From NCBI RefSeq assembly GCF_020616155.1, contig NZ_CP085530.1, forward strand, positions 805,501-869,500: a stretch of 64,000 bases of DNA, written 5' to 3'. Made by a program: the position numbers and the translations under genes. Below, in pieces: positions 17,896 through 25,921 of the stretch; the first letter of the stretch is position 1; every line of letters begins with the position of its first letter. This DNA is from Vogesella sp. XCS3. GTDB lineage: Bacteria > Pseudomonadota > Gammaproteobacteria > Burkholderiales > Chromobacteriaceae. Under the pieces are notes generated by a model that worked only from the letters and a program-made list of their open reading frames with translations, did no database searches and was not told the DNA's origin.

Positions 17896-17925
17896 TTGAC
17901 ACTGAAAGAAACGGCTCCGCATAAT
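17896..17925 (+). promoter_or_regulatory. Sigma-70 promoter for first substrate-binding protein
   Basis: A perfect -35 TTGACA (17896-17901), an 18-base spacer and -10 CATAAT (17920-17925) precede a leader of about 70 bases to the ATG at 18001. Confidence 0.75.
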
Positions 17926-18000
17926 CCTTGCCATCTGCTCATCCAAAAGATGTAACGCAGGTTTTTCAAGTCACAGACTTAAGATCAGGGGAAACACAAG

Positions 18001-19221
18001 ATGAATAAATTTGCTCGTCTGAGCCTTTTTGCGGCTGCCGCCATTGCACTCACTGCCTGCGGCAACAAGGAAGAAAAACCGGCTGGCGAAGCATCCGCCG
18101 CAGCTGCTGAAGCTGGCGGTGAAACCGTTGTCAAAATCGGCCAAGTATCGCCGCTGACTGGCCCGATTGCCCACCTGGGTAAAGACAACGAGTTGGGCGC
18201 CAAGCTGGCCATTGAAGATCTGAACGCTGAAGGCGTTGAAATCGGCGGCAAGAAAGTCAAATTCGAACTGGTATCCGAAGATGACCAGGCCGACCCGAAA
18301 ATCGGCACCCAGGTTGCACAGCGTCTGGTTGATGCAGGTGTTGTTGGCGTTGTCGGCCACCTGAACTCCGGCACTACCATCCCGGCATCCAAAATCTACT
18401 CCGACGCTGGCCTGCCACAAATCTCCCCGTCCGCCACCAACCCTGACTACACCAAACAGGGCTACAAAACTACCTTCCGCGTGATCGCCAACGACGTTCA
18501 GCAAGGTAAGGCACTGGGTGAGTTTGCTGTTGATGGCCTGAAAGCCAAAAAAGTAGCCATCATCGATGACCGTACTGCTTACGGCCAAGGTCTGGCTGAT
18601 GAATTCGAAAAAGCGATCAAAGCCAAAGGTGGCGCTATCGTTAAACGCGAATTCACCACCAACACCGCGACTGACTTCAACGCCATCCTGACTTCGATCA
18701 AGGGTTCTGCACCGGACGTGATCTTCTACGGCGGTATGGATGCACAAGCAGGCCCACTGGCCAAGCAAATGCAGCGCCTAGGCATCAAGGCCAAGCTGAT
18801 GGGCGGCGATGGCTGGCAGACTCCGGAGTTCATCAAGCTGGCTGGCGAAGCTTCCGAAGGCCAGTACTCCTCCAGCTGCGGCATGCCGCGTGACAAGATG
18901 CCTGGCTTCGCAGCCTTCAACGACAAGTTCAAGGCCAAGTACAACACCGAAGTTCAGATCTATGCTCCGTACGAGTACGACGCTGTTCGCGTACTGGTAG
19001 AAGCCATGAAACGTGCTGGCTCCACTGACCCGAAAACCTACCTGGCTGAAGTTGGCAAAACCAACTACACCGGCGTAACCGGCCCGATCGCCTTTGATGA
19101 GAAAGGTGACATCAAAGACGGCGCCGTAACCGTTTACCAAGTTAAAGGTGGCAAATGGGAAGTGGTTTCCACTGTAGGCGGCCCGGCTTCTGCCGCACCA
19201 GCTGCTAGCGCTGCCCAGTAA
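18001..19221 (+). CDS. Branched-chain amino acid ABC transporter substrate-binding lipoprotein (LivK-like), copy 1
   Basis: The 406-residue protein has a lipoprotein signal peptide with lipobox LTAC and the acylated Cys at 20. An Ala/Glu-rich spacer follows, then a type I periplasmic-binding fold (KIGQVSPLTGPIAHLGKDNELGAKLAIEDLN...VGHLNSGTTIPASKIYSDAGLPQISPSATNP). It should capture an amino acid for a LivFGHM-type importer, but no permease or ATPase gene is near. A strong promoter and terminator frame it. It is paralogous over its full length to the next gene; codon use looks optimised (few rare codons), suggesting high expression. Confidence 0.93.
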   Translation: MNKFARLSLFAAAAIALTACGNKEEKPAGEASAAAAEAGGETVVKIGQVSPLTGPIAHLGKDNELGAKLAIEDLNAEGVEIGGKKVKFELVSEDDQADPKIGTQVAQRLVDAGVVGVVGHLNSGTTIPASKIYSDAGLPQISPSATNPDYTKQGYKTTFRVIANDVQQGKALGEFAVDGLKAKKVAIIDDRTAYGQGLADEFEKAIKAKGGAIVKREFTTNTATDFNAILTSIKGSAPDVIFYGGMDAQAGPLAKQMQRLGIKAKLMGGDGWQTPEFIKLAGEASEGQYSSSCGMPRDKMPGFAAFNDKFKAKYNTEVQIYAPYEYDAVRVLVEAMKRAGSTDPKTYLAEVGKTNYTGVTGPIAFDEKGDIKDGAVTVYQVKGGKWEVVSTVGGPASAAPAASAAQ

Positions 19222-19241
19222 TTTTTGCTGGCATCGCCCTG

Positions 19242-19267
19242 AAACGGCGCCTTCGGGCGCCGTTTTT
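19242..19267 (+). terminator. Terminator between the two binding-protein genes
   Basis: AAACGGCGCC-TTCG-GGCGCCGTTT is followed by more Ts. A UUCG tetraloop caps a 10-bp stem. Confidence 0.93.
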
Positions 19268-19278
19268 CATTTGCACTT

Positions 19279-19312
19279 GCGCAACAATACATCGCTGGCT
19301 AATATGTTGCGC
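19279..19312. promoter_or_regulatory. Inverted repeat upstream of second binding-protein gene
   Basis: GCGCAACA (19279-19286) and TGTTGCGC (19305-19312) are separated by 18 bases in the leader of the second copy. It is a possible operator or mRNA stem; the function is unknown. Confidence 0.3.
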
Positions 19313-19492
19313 TGCAGTGCCGATTGTATCCTTTCGCCACTCCCTGCTTTTCTTGCCACCCGCCACCCATGGGTTTGCAGAAAACGCGCCCGCTGTACTA
19401 CCGGCCCCAACAGGGCGGGTATCACGCCTGAAATCCACCTGCCATCACCTATAAAACAATGCCCCCGCGCAGGGGCAGGGACAAGCTTTACC

Positions 19493-20695
19493 ATGAACAA
19501 AATCATTAATGCATCGCTGGTAGCCGCTACGGCTGCCGCCCTCGCCGCGTGCGGCGCTTCCGACAAAGCAGCCACGGCCGAAAGCAGTGTGCCTGCAGCC
19601 AGTGCCGAGCAGCTGACGGTAAAAATCGGTTCGGCCAACCCCTTAACCGGCCCGTTTGCCCACTGGGGGCGTGACGCAGACAATGGCGTACAGCTGGCTA
19701 TTGAAGAAGCTAATGCCGAGGGCGTGACGCTGGGCGGCAAAAAAGTAAAATTTGAAGTAGTCTCCGAAGACGACCAGGCAGACCCCAAGGCGGCGACACA
19801 AGTCGCCCAGCGCTTTATCGATAGCGGCGTTGTCGCCGTCGTTGGCCACCTAACCTCTGGTGCAGCTATCCCCGCTTCGCGCATCTACAACGATGCCGGC
19901 GTGCCGATGGTAGCTGGTTCGGTAACCAGCCCGAAATTCACCCAGCAAGGCTATAACAACACCTTCCGCATCATTGCCAACGACTTGCAGCAAGGCCAGG
20001 CACTGGCCAAATTTGCAGTTGGCCAGCTGAAAGCGCAGCGCATTGCCGTCATCGATGACCGTACCACCTATGGCCAAGGTCTGGCCGATGACTTTGCCAA
20101 ATCGGTAGAAGCCGCGGGCGGCAAGGTTGTGAAACGCGAGTACACCACCAATAGCGCCACCGACTTCATGGCCATTCTGACCTCGCTGAAAGGCCAGAAT
20201 CCCGACCTGATCTTCTACGGCGGCATGGATGCCCAAGCCGGCCCGATGGTGAAGCAGCTGCGCAAACTGGGCATGAAAGCTGCATTCATGGGCGCGGATG
20301 GCGTAAATACGCCTGAGTTTGCCAAGCTGGCAGGCAAAGACGCCGAAGGCGCCTACGCATCCAGTGCCGGCGCACCAAAAGAAGCCATGCCGGGCTACGC
20401 CAGCTTTAACGACAAGTTCAAAGCCCGCTTCAAGACCGATATCCAGGCGTATGCACCTTACACCTACGATGCTGCCCGCGTCCTGCTGGATGCCATGAAG
20501 CGTGCCGATTCCGCAGACCCGAAAAAATTCCTGCCGGAAATTGCCAAGACTCAGCTGCAAGGCGTGACGGGCGAGATTGCCTTCGAAACGAATGGCGACA
20601 TCAAGAATGGTGCGGTTAGCCTGTACCAGCTGCAAGCCGGTAGCTGGAAAGGCCTGACGCCAGATACAGCCAAAGCAGCCTCGGCAGCACAGTAA
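19493..20695 (+). CDS. LivK-like substrate-binding lipoprotein, copy 2
   Basis: The ATG at 19493 gives 400 residues with a lipobox LAAC and Cys 20; the longer frame from 19271 would bury the signal peptide and is rejected. The whole fold parallels copy 1 (KIGSANPLTGPFAHWGRDADNGVQLAIEEANAEG). The pocket-region wording differs: LTSGAAIPASRI against LNSGTTIPASKI, and SSAGAPKEAMP against SSCGMPRDKMP. This suggests a different ligand after tandem duplication. It has its own leader after a terminator, so the two copies can be regulated separately. Confidence 0.93.
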   Translation: MNKIINASLVAATAAALAACGASDKAATAESSVPAASAEQLTVKIGSANPLTGPFAHWGRDADNGVQLAIEEANAEGVTLGGKKVKFEVVSEDDQADPKAATQVAQRFIDSGVVAVVGHLTSGAAIPASRIYNDAGVPMVAGSVTSPKFTQQGYNNTFRIIANDLQQGQALAKFAVGQLKAQRIAVIDDRTTYGQGLADDFAKSVEAAGGKVVKREYTTNSATDFMAILTSLKGQNPDLIFYGGMDAQAGPMVKQLRKLGMKAAFMGADGVNTPEFAKLAGKDAEGAYASSAGAPKEAMPGYASFNDKFKARFKTDIQAYAPYTYDAARVLLDAMKRADSADPKKFLPEIAKTQLQGVTGEIAFETNGDIKNGAVSLYQLQAGSWKGLTPDTAKAASAAQ

Positions 20696-20699
20696 GACA

Positions 20700-20758
20700 A
20701 AAGCGCCTTGCGGCGCTTTGGTTTGCTAACCGGCCCTCGATGATTCGAGGGCCTTTTT
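20700..20758. terminator. Double terminator between binding protein 2 and psd
   Basis: The first stem, AAAGCGCC-TTGC-GGCGCTTT, lies at 20700-20719. The second, GGCCCTCGA-TGAT-TCGAGGGCC with TTTTT, lies at 20732-20758. It sits between convergent genes and serves the + strand clearly. Confidence 0.85.
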
Positions 20759-20800
20759 CATGGCCGGGCGGCAACGCGCCGCGTCGGGCTCGGCTTGGCG

Positions 20801-21652
20801 TCAGGCGTGGTGGCGCTCGGCCATGGCTTCGCCCAGGCGGACGGGTTTACCCGCCTGCCAGCTGCCATCAAACCGTACTGTCTCTTTGGGATAAAGCAGT
20901 ACTACGGTAGAGCCCAGCAGGAAACGGCCCATCTCATCGCCTTTTTTAAGGCGTATTTGCTGGTCGTCATAGCGCCACTCGCGTACCTCGCCACTGCGCG
21001 GCGGGTTGACCACGCCGTGCCATACCGTAGCCATGCTGCCCACAATGGTGGCACCCACCAACACCAGCACGAAAGGCCCGCTGTCGGTTTCAAATTCGCA
21101 TACGACGCGTTCGTTGCGGGCAAACAGTCCAGGCACGCCACGGGCGGTAGTGGGGTTCACCGAAAACAAATCGCCCGGCACGTGGATCATGCGCAGCAGG
21201 CGGCCATCTGCCGGCATATGAATGCGGTGGTAGTCGCGTGGGCTCAGGTAGATGGTGGCAAAGTGGCCGTTATTGAATTTGGCAGCCAGCGTAGCATCGC
21301 CGCCGACCAAGGCAGTGGTGCTGTATTCGTGGCCTTTGGCCTGGAAAATCTGGTCTTGCCGGATGGGGCCAAACTGGCTGATGGCGCCATCTACCGGGCA
21401 AATGAAGGCGGCCGACGCCAGCGGGCGGGCACCCGGCTTGAGTGCGCGGGTGAAAAAGCTGTTGAAACTGCTGTAGCTGGCCGGATCCGGGTCGGCTGCT
21501 TCGGCCATATTGACCTGGTAGCGTTCGATAAACCAGCGTATCAGACGCGTGGTGGCTTCGCCGGCTTCGGTATTGGCAATACGCCCCGCCATCAGGGTAA
21601 GTGCCTGTTTTGGCAGCAGGTATTGCGGCAGAACAGCTAGACGATAGCGCAC
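20801..21652 (-). CDS. psd: Phosphatidylserine decarboxylase proenzyme
   Basis: The 283-residue protein makes phosphatidylethanolamine from phosphatidylserine at the inner membrane. The autocleavage site LGST, which generates the pyruvoyl group, lies near residues 249-252 (MGRFLLGSTVVLL). FNSFFTRALKPGARP, the CPVDGAIS loop and the HRIHMP motif are all present. It is transcribed from its own promoter (-10 at 21685-21690). Confidence 0.96.
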   Translation of the reverse strand: MRYRLAVLPQYLLPKQALTLMAGRIANTEAGEATTRLIRWFIERYQVNMAEAADPDPASYSSFNSFFTRALKPGARPLASAAFICPVDGAISQFGPIRQDQIFQAKGHEYSTTALVGGDATLAAKFNNGHFATIYLSPRDYHRIHMPADGRLLRMIHVPGDLFSVNPTTARGVPGLFARNERVVCEFETDSGPFVLVLVGATIVGSMATVWHGVVNPPRSGEVREWRYDDQQIRLKKGDEMGRFLLGSTVVLLYPKETVRFDGSWQAGKPVRLGEAMAERHHA

Positions 21653-21684
21653 GGCGTAGACCTTTATCTCATTTTCAACCGGCC

Positions 21685-21713
21685 ATTATAACGCTACCAC
21701 CTGCAAATGCTAA
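21685..21713 (-). promoter_or_regulatory. Promoter of psd
   Basis: On the minus strand, -35 TTAGCA (21708-21713), a 17-base spacer and a perfect -10 TATAAT (21685-21690) lie about 33 bases before the start codon. Confidence 0.65.
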
Positions 21714-21743
21714 GTACGGCGCGGCGCCATGGCAGCGCCGTAC
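21714..21743 (-). terminator. Stem-loop after the oxidoreductase gene
   Basis: GTACGGCGC and GCGCCGTAC pair across a 12-base loop. It lies directly after the oxidoreductase stop in its reading direction; the T-tail is weak. Confidence 0.5.
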
Positions 21744-21752
21744 CTGGCAGGG

Positions 21753-22769
21753 TTAAGCCCAGCCGGCCAGCACGACCTTGCCGGTGGTGGCATTGCTTTC
21801 CAGCAAGGCATGGGCATGACGCAGGTTGGCCGCATTGATCGTGCCTGGCTGCGTGCCCAGCGTGCTGCGGATACGCCCCGCCTCCACCAGCCCGGCCACA
21901 CGTTCCAGCAAGCGATGCTGCGCAATCATGTCAGGCGTAGCAAACAGCGAACGAGTAAACATCAGCTCCCAATGCAGCGAAATACTTTTGCGTTTTAGCT
22001 GGCGGACATCAATCGGCTCCGGGTCGTCGATTAGCGCCAGCTTGCCTTGCGGTTTCAATGCTTTGACGATTTCGTCGAAATGGCGATCGGTCTGGTTCAG
22101 GCTGATCACGTAGTCCACCTCGGCTATACCCAGCGCGGCCAGGCCTTCGCCAAGCGGCTGATGGTGGTTGACCACGTCCTGAGCACCCAGCTCGCGCACC
22201 CATGCCTGGCTTTCCGGCCGTGATGCGGTGGCAATGACGTGCAAACCGGTTAAGGTACGGGCCAGTTGAATCAGGATGGAACCCACGCCACCGGCAGCCC
22301 CCACGATTAACAATCGCTCGCCCTGATGAGCCCCCTCTTGCAAACGCAGGCGGTCAAACAGCAGCTCCCATGCGGTAATGGCAGTTAGCGGCAGGGCTGC
22401 AGCTTCGGCAAAGCCCAGCGTGCCTGGCATGCGGCCAACGATGCGTTCGTCCACCAGCTGCAGCTCGCAATTGCTGCCATCACGATGAATGGCGCCGGCG
22501 TACCACACGCGGTCTCCGGGGCGGAACAAGGTCACCCGCTCACCCACGGCTTCCACCACCCCTGCAGCATCCCAGCCCAGAATCTTGGGCTTGTCTTGCG
22601 CTTGCTGCGGCAGGCTTTTGCGGATTTTGGTATCTACCGGGTTAACGGAAATGGCTTCTATCCGCACCAGCAGGTCGTGACCACGGGCGTCCGGGGTGGG
22701 CAAGGTAATGTCCTGCAGCGACTGCGGATGGTCGGCGGGCAGGCCAGCAAAGGCGGCGATGGCTTTCAT
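21753..22769 (-). CDS. Zinc-type alcohol dehydrogenase-like / quinone oxidoreductase (MDR family)
   Basis: The 338-residue MDR-superfamily NADPH oxidoreductase reads MKAIAAFAGLP at the start, SVNPVDTKIRK, LGWDAAGVVEAVG, and a Rossmann motif VGAAGGVGS near 156-164. No structural zinc cysteine cluster is seen, consistent with the zinc-free quinone-reductase branch. I choose the ATG at 22769 (AAGGA 6 bases upstream) over an in-frame TTG at 22784. It follows the monooxygenase gene by 18 bases, so both form an operon divergent from a LysR gene. The likely role is reduction of reactive quinones or enones. Confidence 0.88.
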   Translation of the reverse strand: MKAIAAFAGLPADHPQSLQDITLPTPDARGHDLLVRIEAISVNPVDTKIRKSLPQQAQDKPKILGWDAAGVVEAVGERVTLFRPGDRVWYAGAIHRDGSNCELQLVDERIVGRMPGTLGFAEAAALPLTAITAWELLFDRLRLQEGAHQGERLLIVGAAGGVGSILIQLARTLTGLHVIATASRPESQAWVRELGAQDVVNHHQPLGEGLAALGIAEVDYVISLNQTDRHFDEIVKALKPQGKLALIDDPEPIDVRQLKRKSISLHWELMFTRSLFATPDMIAQHRLLERVAGLVEAGRIRSTLGTQPGTINAANLRHAHALLESNATTGKVVLAGWA

Positions 22770-22787
22770 CTGTATTCCTTTCAAGGG

Positions 22788-23072
22788 TCAGAGCGGTTGC
22801 AGCAAGCGGATATCGAGACTGGCCAGCAACGGTGCGGCCTGCTCGCGAAAATGCTGGAAATGAGTACTGGCGGTATGCGCATCCAGCGCGGCCTGGTCTC
22901 GCCAGGCCTCGACCATCACCACGCAGTCGGGTGCGGACGGGTCAAGGTTGGGTATGTATTGCAGGCAGCCGGGCTCCTGCAAGGTAGCCTGGCGCAAGGC
23001 ATCCAGCAGTGGCAGCACGGCGGTGCGCTGGCCGGGCTGGCAAACCAGGGTGGCAATCACGGTAATGGGCAT
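22788..23072 (-). CDS. Putative quinol monooxygenase (ABM domain)
   Basis: This 94-residue antibiotic-biosynthesis-monooxygenase fold reads MPITVIATLVCQPGQRTAVLPLLDAL, EPGCLQYIP, VVMVEAWRDQAALDAHTAS and HFQHF. It resembles YgiN-type quinol monooxygenases, small dimeric cofactor-free enzymes. It is the first gene of the pair with the quinone-oxidoreductase-like gene and is divergent from the LysR gene, suggesting a quinone-stress response. Confidence 0.85.
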   Translation of the reverse strand: MPITVIATLVCQPGQRTAVLPLLDALRQATLQEPGCLQYIPNLDPSAPDCVVMVEAWRDQAALDAHTASTHFQHFREQAAPLLASLDIRLLQPL

Positions 23073-23116
23073 GCGGTTTCCTTGGTGACTTGACTATGCC
23101 AGCCAGTATGCCGCGA

Positions 23117-23145
23117 TTGGATTGAGGTGATTAGTCACTATAATC
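23117..23145 (+). promoter_or_regulatory. LysR gene promoter with LTTR-type box
   Basis: -35 TTGGAT (23117-23122), a 16-base spacer and -10 TATAAT (23139-23144) precede the gene. GATTA-N7-TAATC (23129-23145) has the dyad shape of LysR-family sites and covers the -10, which would allow autorepression and control of the divergent operon. Confidence 0.55.
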
Positions 23146-23178
23146 CGGAAAGACTATCTGTAATGCCGGACAATCAGC

Positions 23179-24066
23179 ATGAAACTGGACGCCATGGCCT
23201 TGTTTGCCCTTGTGGCAAACGAAGGCAGCTTTACCGCCGCCGCTCGCGTTTGCGGGCTACCCAAATCCACCCTGAGCCAGCGCGTGGCCGAGCTGGAAAG
23301 CCGGCTGGGCATGCGCCTGCTACAGCGCACCACCCGGCGGCTTAGCCTTACCACCGCAGGCCAGGCTTATCTGGTGCACTGTCAGGCCATGCTGGACGCT
23401 GCCGATGCGGCTGAGGCGGCTATCTCGCGCCTGCGTGACGCGCCCAGCGGGCGGCTACGCATTACCGCGCCGGAAGCCTCCGGCACCCTGCTTTTGCCGG
23501 CGCTGCTGGCCGCCTTTGCCCTGCGCTACCCGGCGGTAAGCATAGACTGCGTCATCACGGATGCGCAGCTGGACATGGTGGCCGAACGCATCGATCTGGC
23601 GCTACGCACCGGGCAGCTAGCGGATTCCAGCTATGTCTCGCGCAAGGTAGGCGCTGTCAGCCGGGTGGTGGTGGCCGCTCCGGCCTATCTGGCCGCCAAA
23701 GGTTGGCCGCAACAGCCTGCCGACCTGGCCCGACACCAGCTGCTACTACATACCGTGCTGCCATACTGGCCATTGCAACAAGCGGGGGGGAGCGTGCAGA
23801 TTGATGCCAGCCAGGCCACACTGCGTGCCAATAACCTGAATACCCTGCGCCAGTTTGCGCTGGCAGGCGCCGGCATCGCCCTGCTACCCCGCTTCATGGT
23901 GCGACAGGATCTGGCGGCCGGCCATTTGCACCACCTGCTTGCGGACACCCCCGTGCCGGATAACCACTATTACGCGGTTTACACCAGCCGCAGCCACCGC
24001 CCTGCGGCACTGACTGCCATGCTGGACTTTATCGATGAATACGGCTTGGCAGCATTGCTGGCATAA
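23179..24066 (+). CDS. LysR-family transcriptional regulator
   Basis: The 295-residue protein has an N-terminal winged HTH (FVLVANEGSFTAAARVCGLPKSTLSQRVAELESRLGMRLLQRTTRRLSLT; residues about 6-60), a linker helix, and a substrate-binding domain with RLRITAPEASGTLLL near 95. It belongs to the branch usually annotated as DNA-binding regulators of oxidoreductases. It is divergent from the monooxygenase/oxidoreductase operon and probably regulates it. The effector is unknown. Confidence 0.93.
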   Translation: MKLDAMALFALVANEGSFTAAARVCGLPKSTLSQRVAELESRLGMRLLQRTTRRLSLTTAGQAYLVHCQAMLDAADAAEAAISRLRDAPSGRLRITAPEASGTLLLPALLAAFALRYPAVSIDCVITDAQLDMVAERIDLALRTGQLADSSYVSRKVGAVSRVVVAAPAYLAAKGWPQQPADLARHQLLLHTVLPYWPLQQAGGSVQIDASQATLRANNLNTLRQFALAGAGIALLPRFMVRQDLAAGHLHHLLADTPVPDNHYYAVYTSRSHRPAALTAMLDFIDEYGLAALLA

Positions 24067-24568
24067 ACGCACCTGGCGGCACAGCATTTTCTATCAAGGT
24101 AGCGCGCTGCTATTCAAGCAAGGTTTGAAAATTGAATATCGCGCCCTATTCGCACGCGCGACCCAATGACCGCCGACACGGCCAATAAACCGCTTACTGC
24201 GGGCGGTACAGTATTACTGCCGGCGTGCCACACCCTCGGGCAAGGAAGGCCAGACATGCCATTTTGCCACGCAATACCAAGCTGCCTTGCTCTCATGGCG
24301 CCAATGCCTTGCCAGGCTAGTATTTTCGCGACAAGCGGGCGCATCCAAGAATGGCATTTATTAGAAATGGCAAAACCAACTGCATTGGCGCAATATCCTG
24401 CGGTGGTTTCCCGATACCGACAAAAGAGCGGCACGCACTAGGTGCGGTGATTAATTATAGAATCACCGCATTCAGTATTGGATAACCAATCAATATCGTT
24501 TTTAACACTCAAGCCCTGCCGTATTTGACCTGATAATTACCCTAGGCAAGTATTGACGGGAGTGTTTG
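24067..24568. other. 502-bp intergenic stretch without a convincing gene
   Basis: Open frames here (for example 24166-24441) lack a ribosome-binding site and look unlike proteins. It contains a 10-bp inverted repeat TGCGGTGATT-N8-AATCACCGCA (24443-24470) and a small dyad ATTGG-ATAA-CCAAT near 24478-24491. The last 150 bases are AT-rich, as expected of a promoter for the next gene. Confidence 0.6.
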
Positions 24569-25225
24569 ATGAGCCGGATACAGCGCAAACCTTTTATCGC
24601 ATTACAAAACGGATTAAGCCCATGGTTTCCTGCCAATACCAATAAAAAAGAGGGCATGCCTCCACCAGCGCAAGATACCTCGGCCTTATCGGGCGAGTTC
24701 CTGAGCTGGGCGCGCTGGCTGGACACCTTGCGGGATGCGGCACGTGGTGGCGATTACACCGCGGTGCAGGCACTGGCCAAGGGCAAGCTGCGTTTTATCC
24801 TGCGCCGTAGCAGCCTGCTGCGCGACAAGACCATGCTGGGGGTATTGCACCACCGGCAGCTTGCCGAGGCGCATGCACTTTGTCAGGAATTTGAACAGGT
24901 GATTGGCGAGCTCACCGGCCGCATCATGCCGCCCGCAGACGAATGGCCGCTGCCGGTGCGGTTCTATGCGCCAGAGCCCGCCATGACCGGCACGGCCGCA
25001 GGGCAACGCAGCCTGCATGAACGCCGCCATGTACCAACCAGACAAAACCGGCTGGACGCAGTGAGCCAATCGGAAGCTCAACAGGTTTACGGCTGCTTGC
25101 GGCTTGTGCTTCGCCTGCTGCAGCAGCAGGTGAATCTGGCCGAATCACAAGCCATGGCACAGGTGAACGAGATACTGGCGCGCACGGTCAAGCTGGGCCA
25201 CCTGGATAGTGAACCCGGCGTATAA
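24569..25225 (+). CDS. Hypothetical protein, unknown family
   Basis: The ATG at 24569 has GGGAG 9 bases before it; a TTG one codon earlier is possible. The 218-residue protein is mostly helical with no signal peptide or membrane segment. Residues 40-110 are Arg/Leu-rich (LSWARWLDTLRDAARGGDYTAVQALAKGKLRFILRRSSLL), the middle is Pro-rich, and the C-terminal 60 residues form an amphipathic helical segment. I do not recognise it. It stands alone behind a long AT-rich leader. Confidence 0.6.
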   Translation: MSRIQRKPFIALQNGLSPWFPANTNKKEGMPPPAQDTSALSGEFLSWARWLDTLRDAARGGDYTAVQALAKGKLRFILRRSSLLRDKTMLGVLHHRQLAEAHALCQEFEQVIGELTGRIMPPADEWPLPVRFYAPEPAMTGTAAGQRSLHERRHVPTRQNRLDAVSQSEAQQVYGCLRLVLRLLQQQVNLAESQAMAQVNEILARTVKLGHLDSEPGV

Positions 25226-25281
25226 CGCCAGGCTTGGCCGGCTTCGGTTAAAATGGTTATCTCTTTCCAGAAAGCCCAATC

Positions 25282-25860
25282 ATGCAGCAGATCGTTGATT
25301 TCATCCTGGAGCTGGATAAGCTCAAGGGCGTTACCCGTAAAACCCGGCCACTGGGGCTAAGCCGCCAGGAAAACTCCGCCGAGCATAGCTGGCAGATCGC
25401 CATGCTGGCTGCGTCGCTAGCGCCTTACGCCCCCGGGCCGGTGGACATGAACCGTGTTATCGCTATGCTGCTGGTGCACGATATAGGCGAAATAGACACC
25501 GGCGACACCATTGTTTACGCCACAGAAGGCTGGGAAGAGCGCAAAGCAGCCGAGCTGGCTGCGGTGCAGCGCATTTTTGGCCTGCTGCCTGACGCGCAAC
25601 GTGCGCAGTTCCTGGCGTTGTGGCAGGAGTTTGAAGCGGCAGAAACCGCCGAATCACGTTTTGCCAATGCGGCAGACCGTGCCATGCCGGTATTGCTGAA
25701 CCTGGCCAATAACGGCCAGAGCTGGCGCGAAAACGGTATTAGCTATCAGCGTGTCGTTGGCCGCATTCGCGAGCCCATCGAAGCAGGCTGCCCTGCGCTA
25801 TGGGCCTATCTGGCCGAGCGTTTGGCGTACGCGGAAACCCAAGGCTGGTTTGGTGCCTGA
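25282..25860 (+). CDS. HD-domain 5'-nucleotidase-like phosphohydrolase (YfbR type)
   Basis: The 192-residue protein carries metal-binding HD motifs: His35 in NSAEHSWQ, His66-Asp67 in LLVHDIGEIDTGD and Asp in NAADRAMP near 132. This arrangement (PF13023/HD_3 type) matches YfbR-like 5'-deoxynucleotidases, which remove the phosphate from dNMPs and help nucleotide-pool balance. The actual substrate is not shown by the sequence. It is followed by a strong terminator. Confidence 0.85.
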   Translation: MQQIVDFILELDKLKGVTRKTRPLGLSRQENSAEHSWQIAMLAASLAPYAPGPVDMNRVIAMLLVHDIGEIDTGDTIVYATEGWEERKAAELAAVQRIFGLLPDAQRAQFLALWQEFEAAETAESRFANAADRAMPVLLNLANNGQSWRENGISYQRVVGRIREPIEAGCPALWAYLAERLAYAETQGWFGA

Positions 25861-25879
25861 TACACAGCCCATGCCATGA

Positions 25880-25908
25880 AAAAAGCCGCCATCGACTGGC
25901 GGCTTTTT
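25880..25908. terminator. Bidirectional terminator between convergent genes
   Basis: AAAGCCGCC-ATCGACT-GGCGGCTTT has A-run and T-run flanks on both sides, so it serves the nucleotidase gene and the leftward DUF4394 gene. Confidence 0.9.
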
Positions 25909-25921
25909 GTTTGGTACCGGG

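Noticed and set aside
24166..24441. 91-codon frame between the LysR gene and the 218-residue protein gene
   Set aside because: No ribosome-binding site and unnatural composition; left as intergenic.
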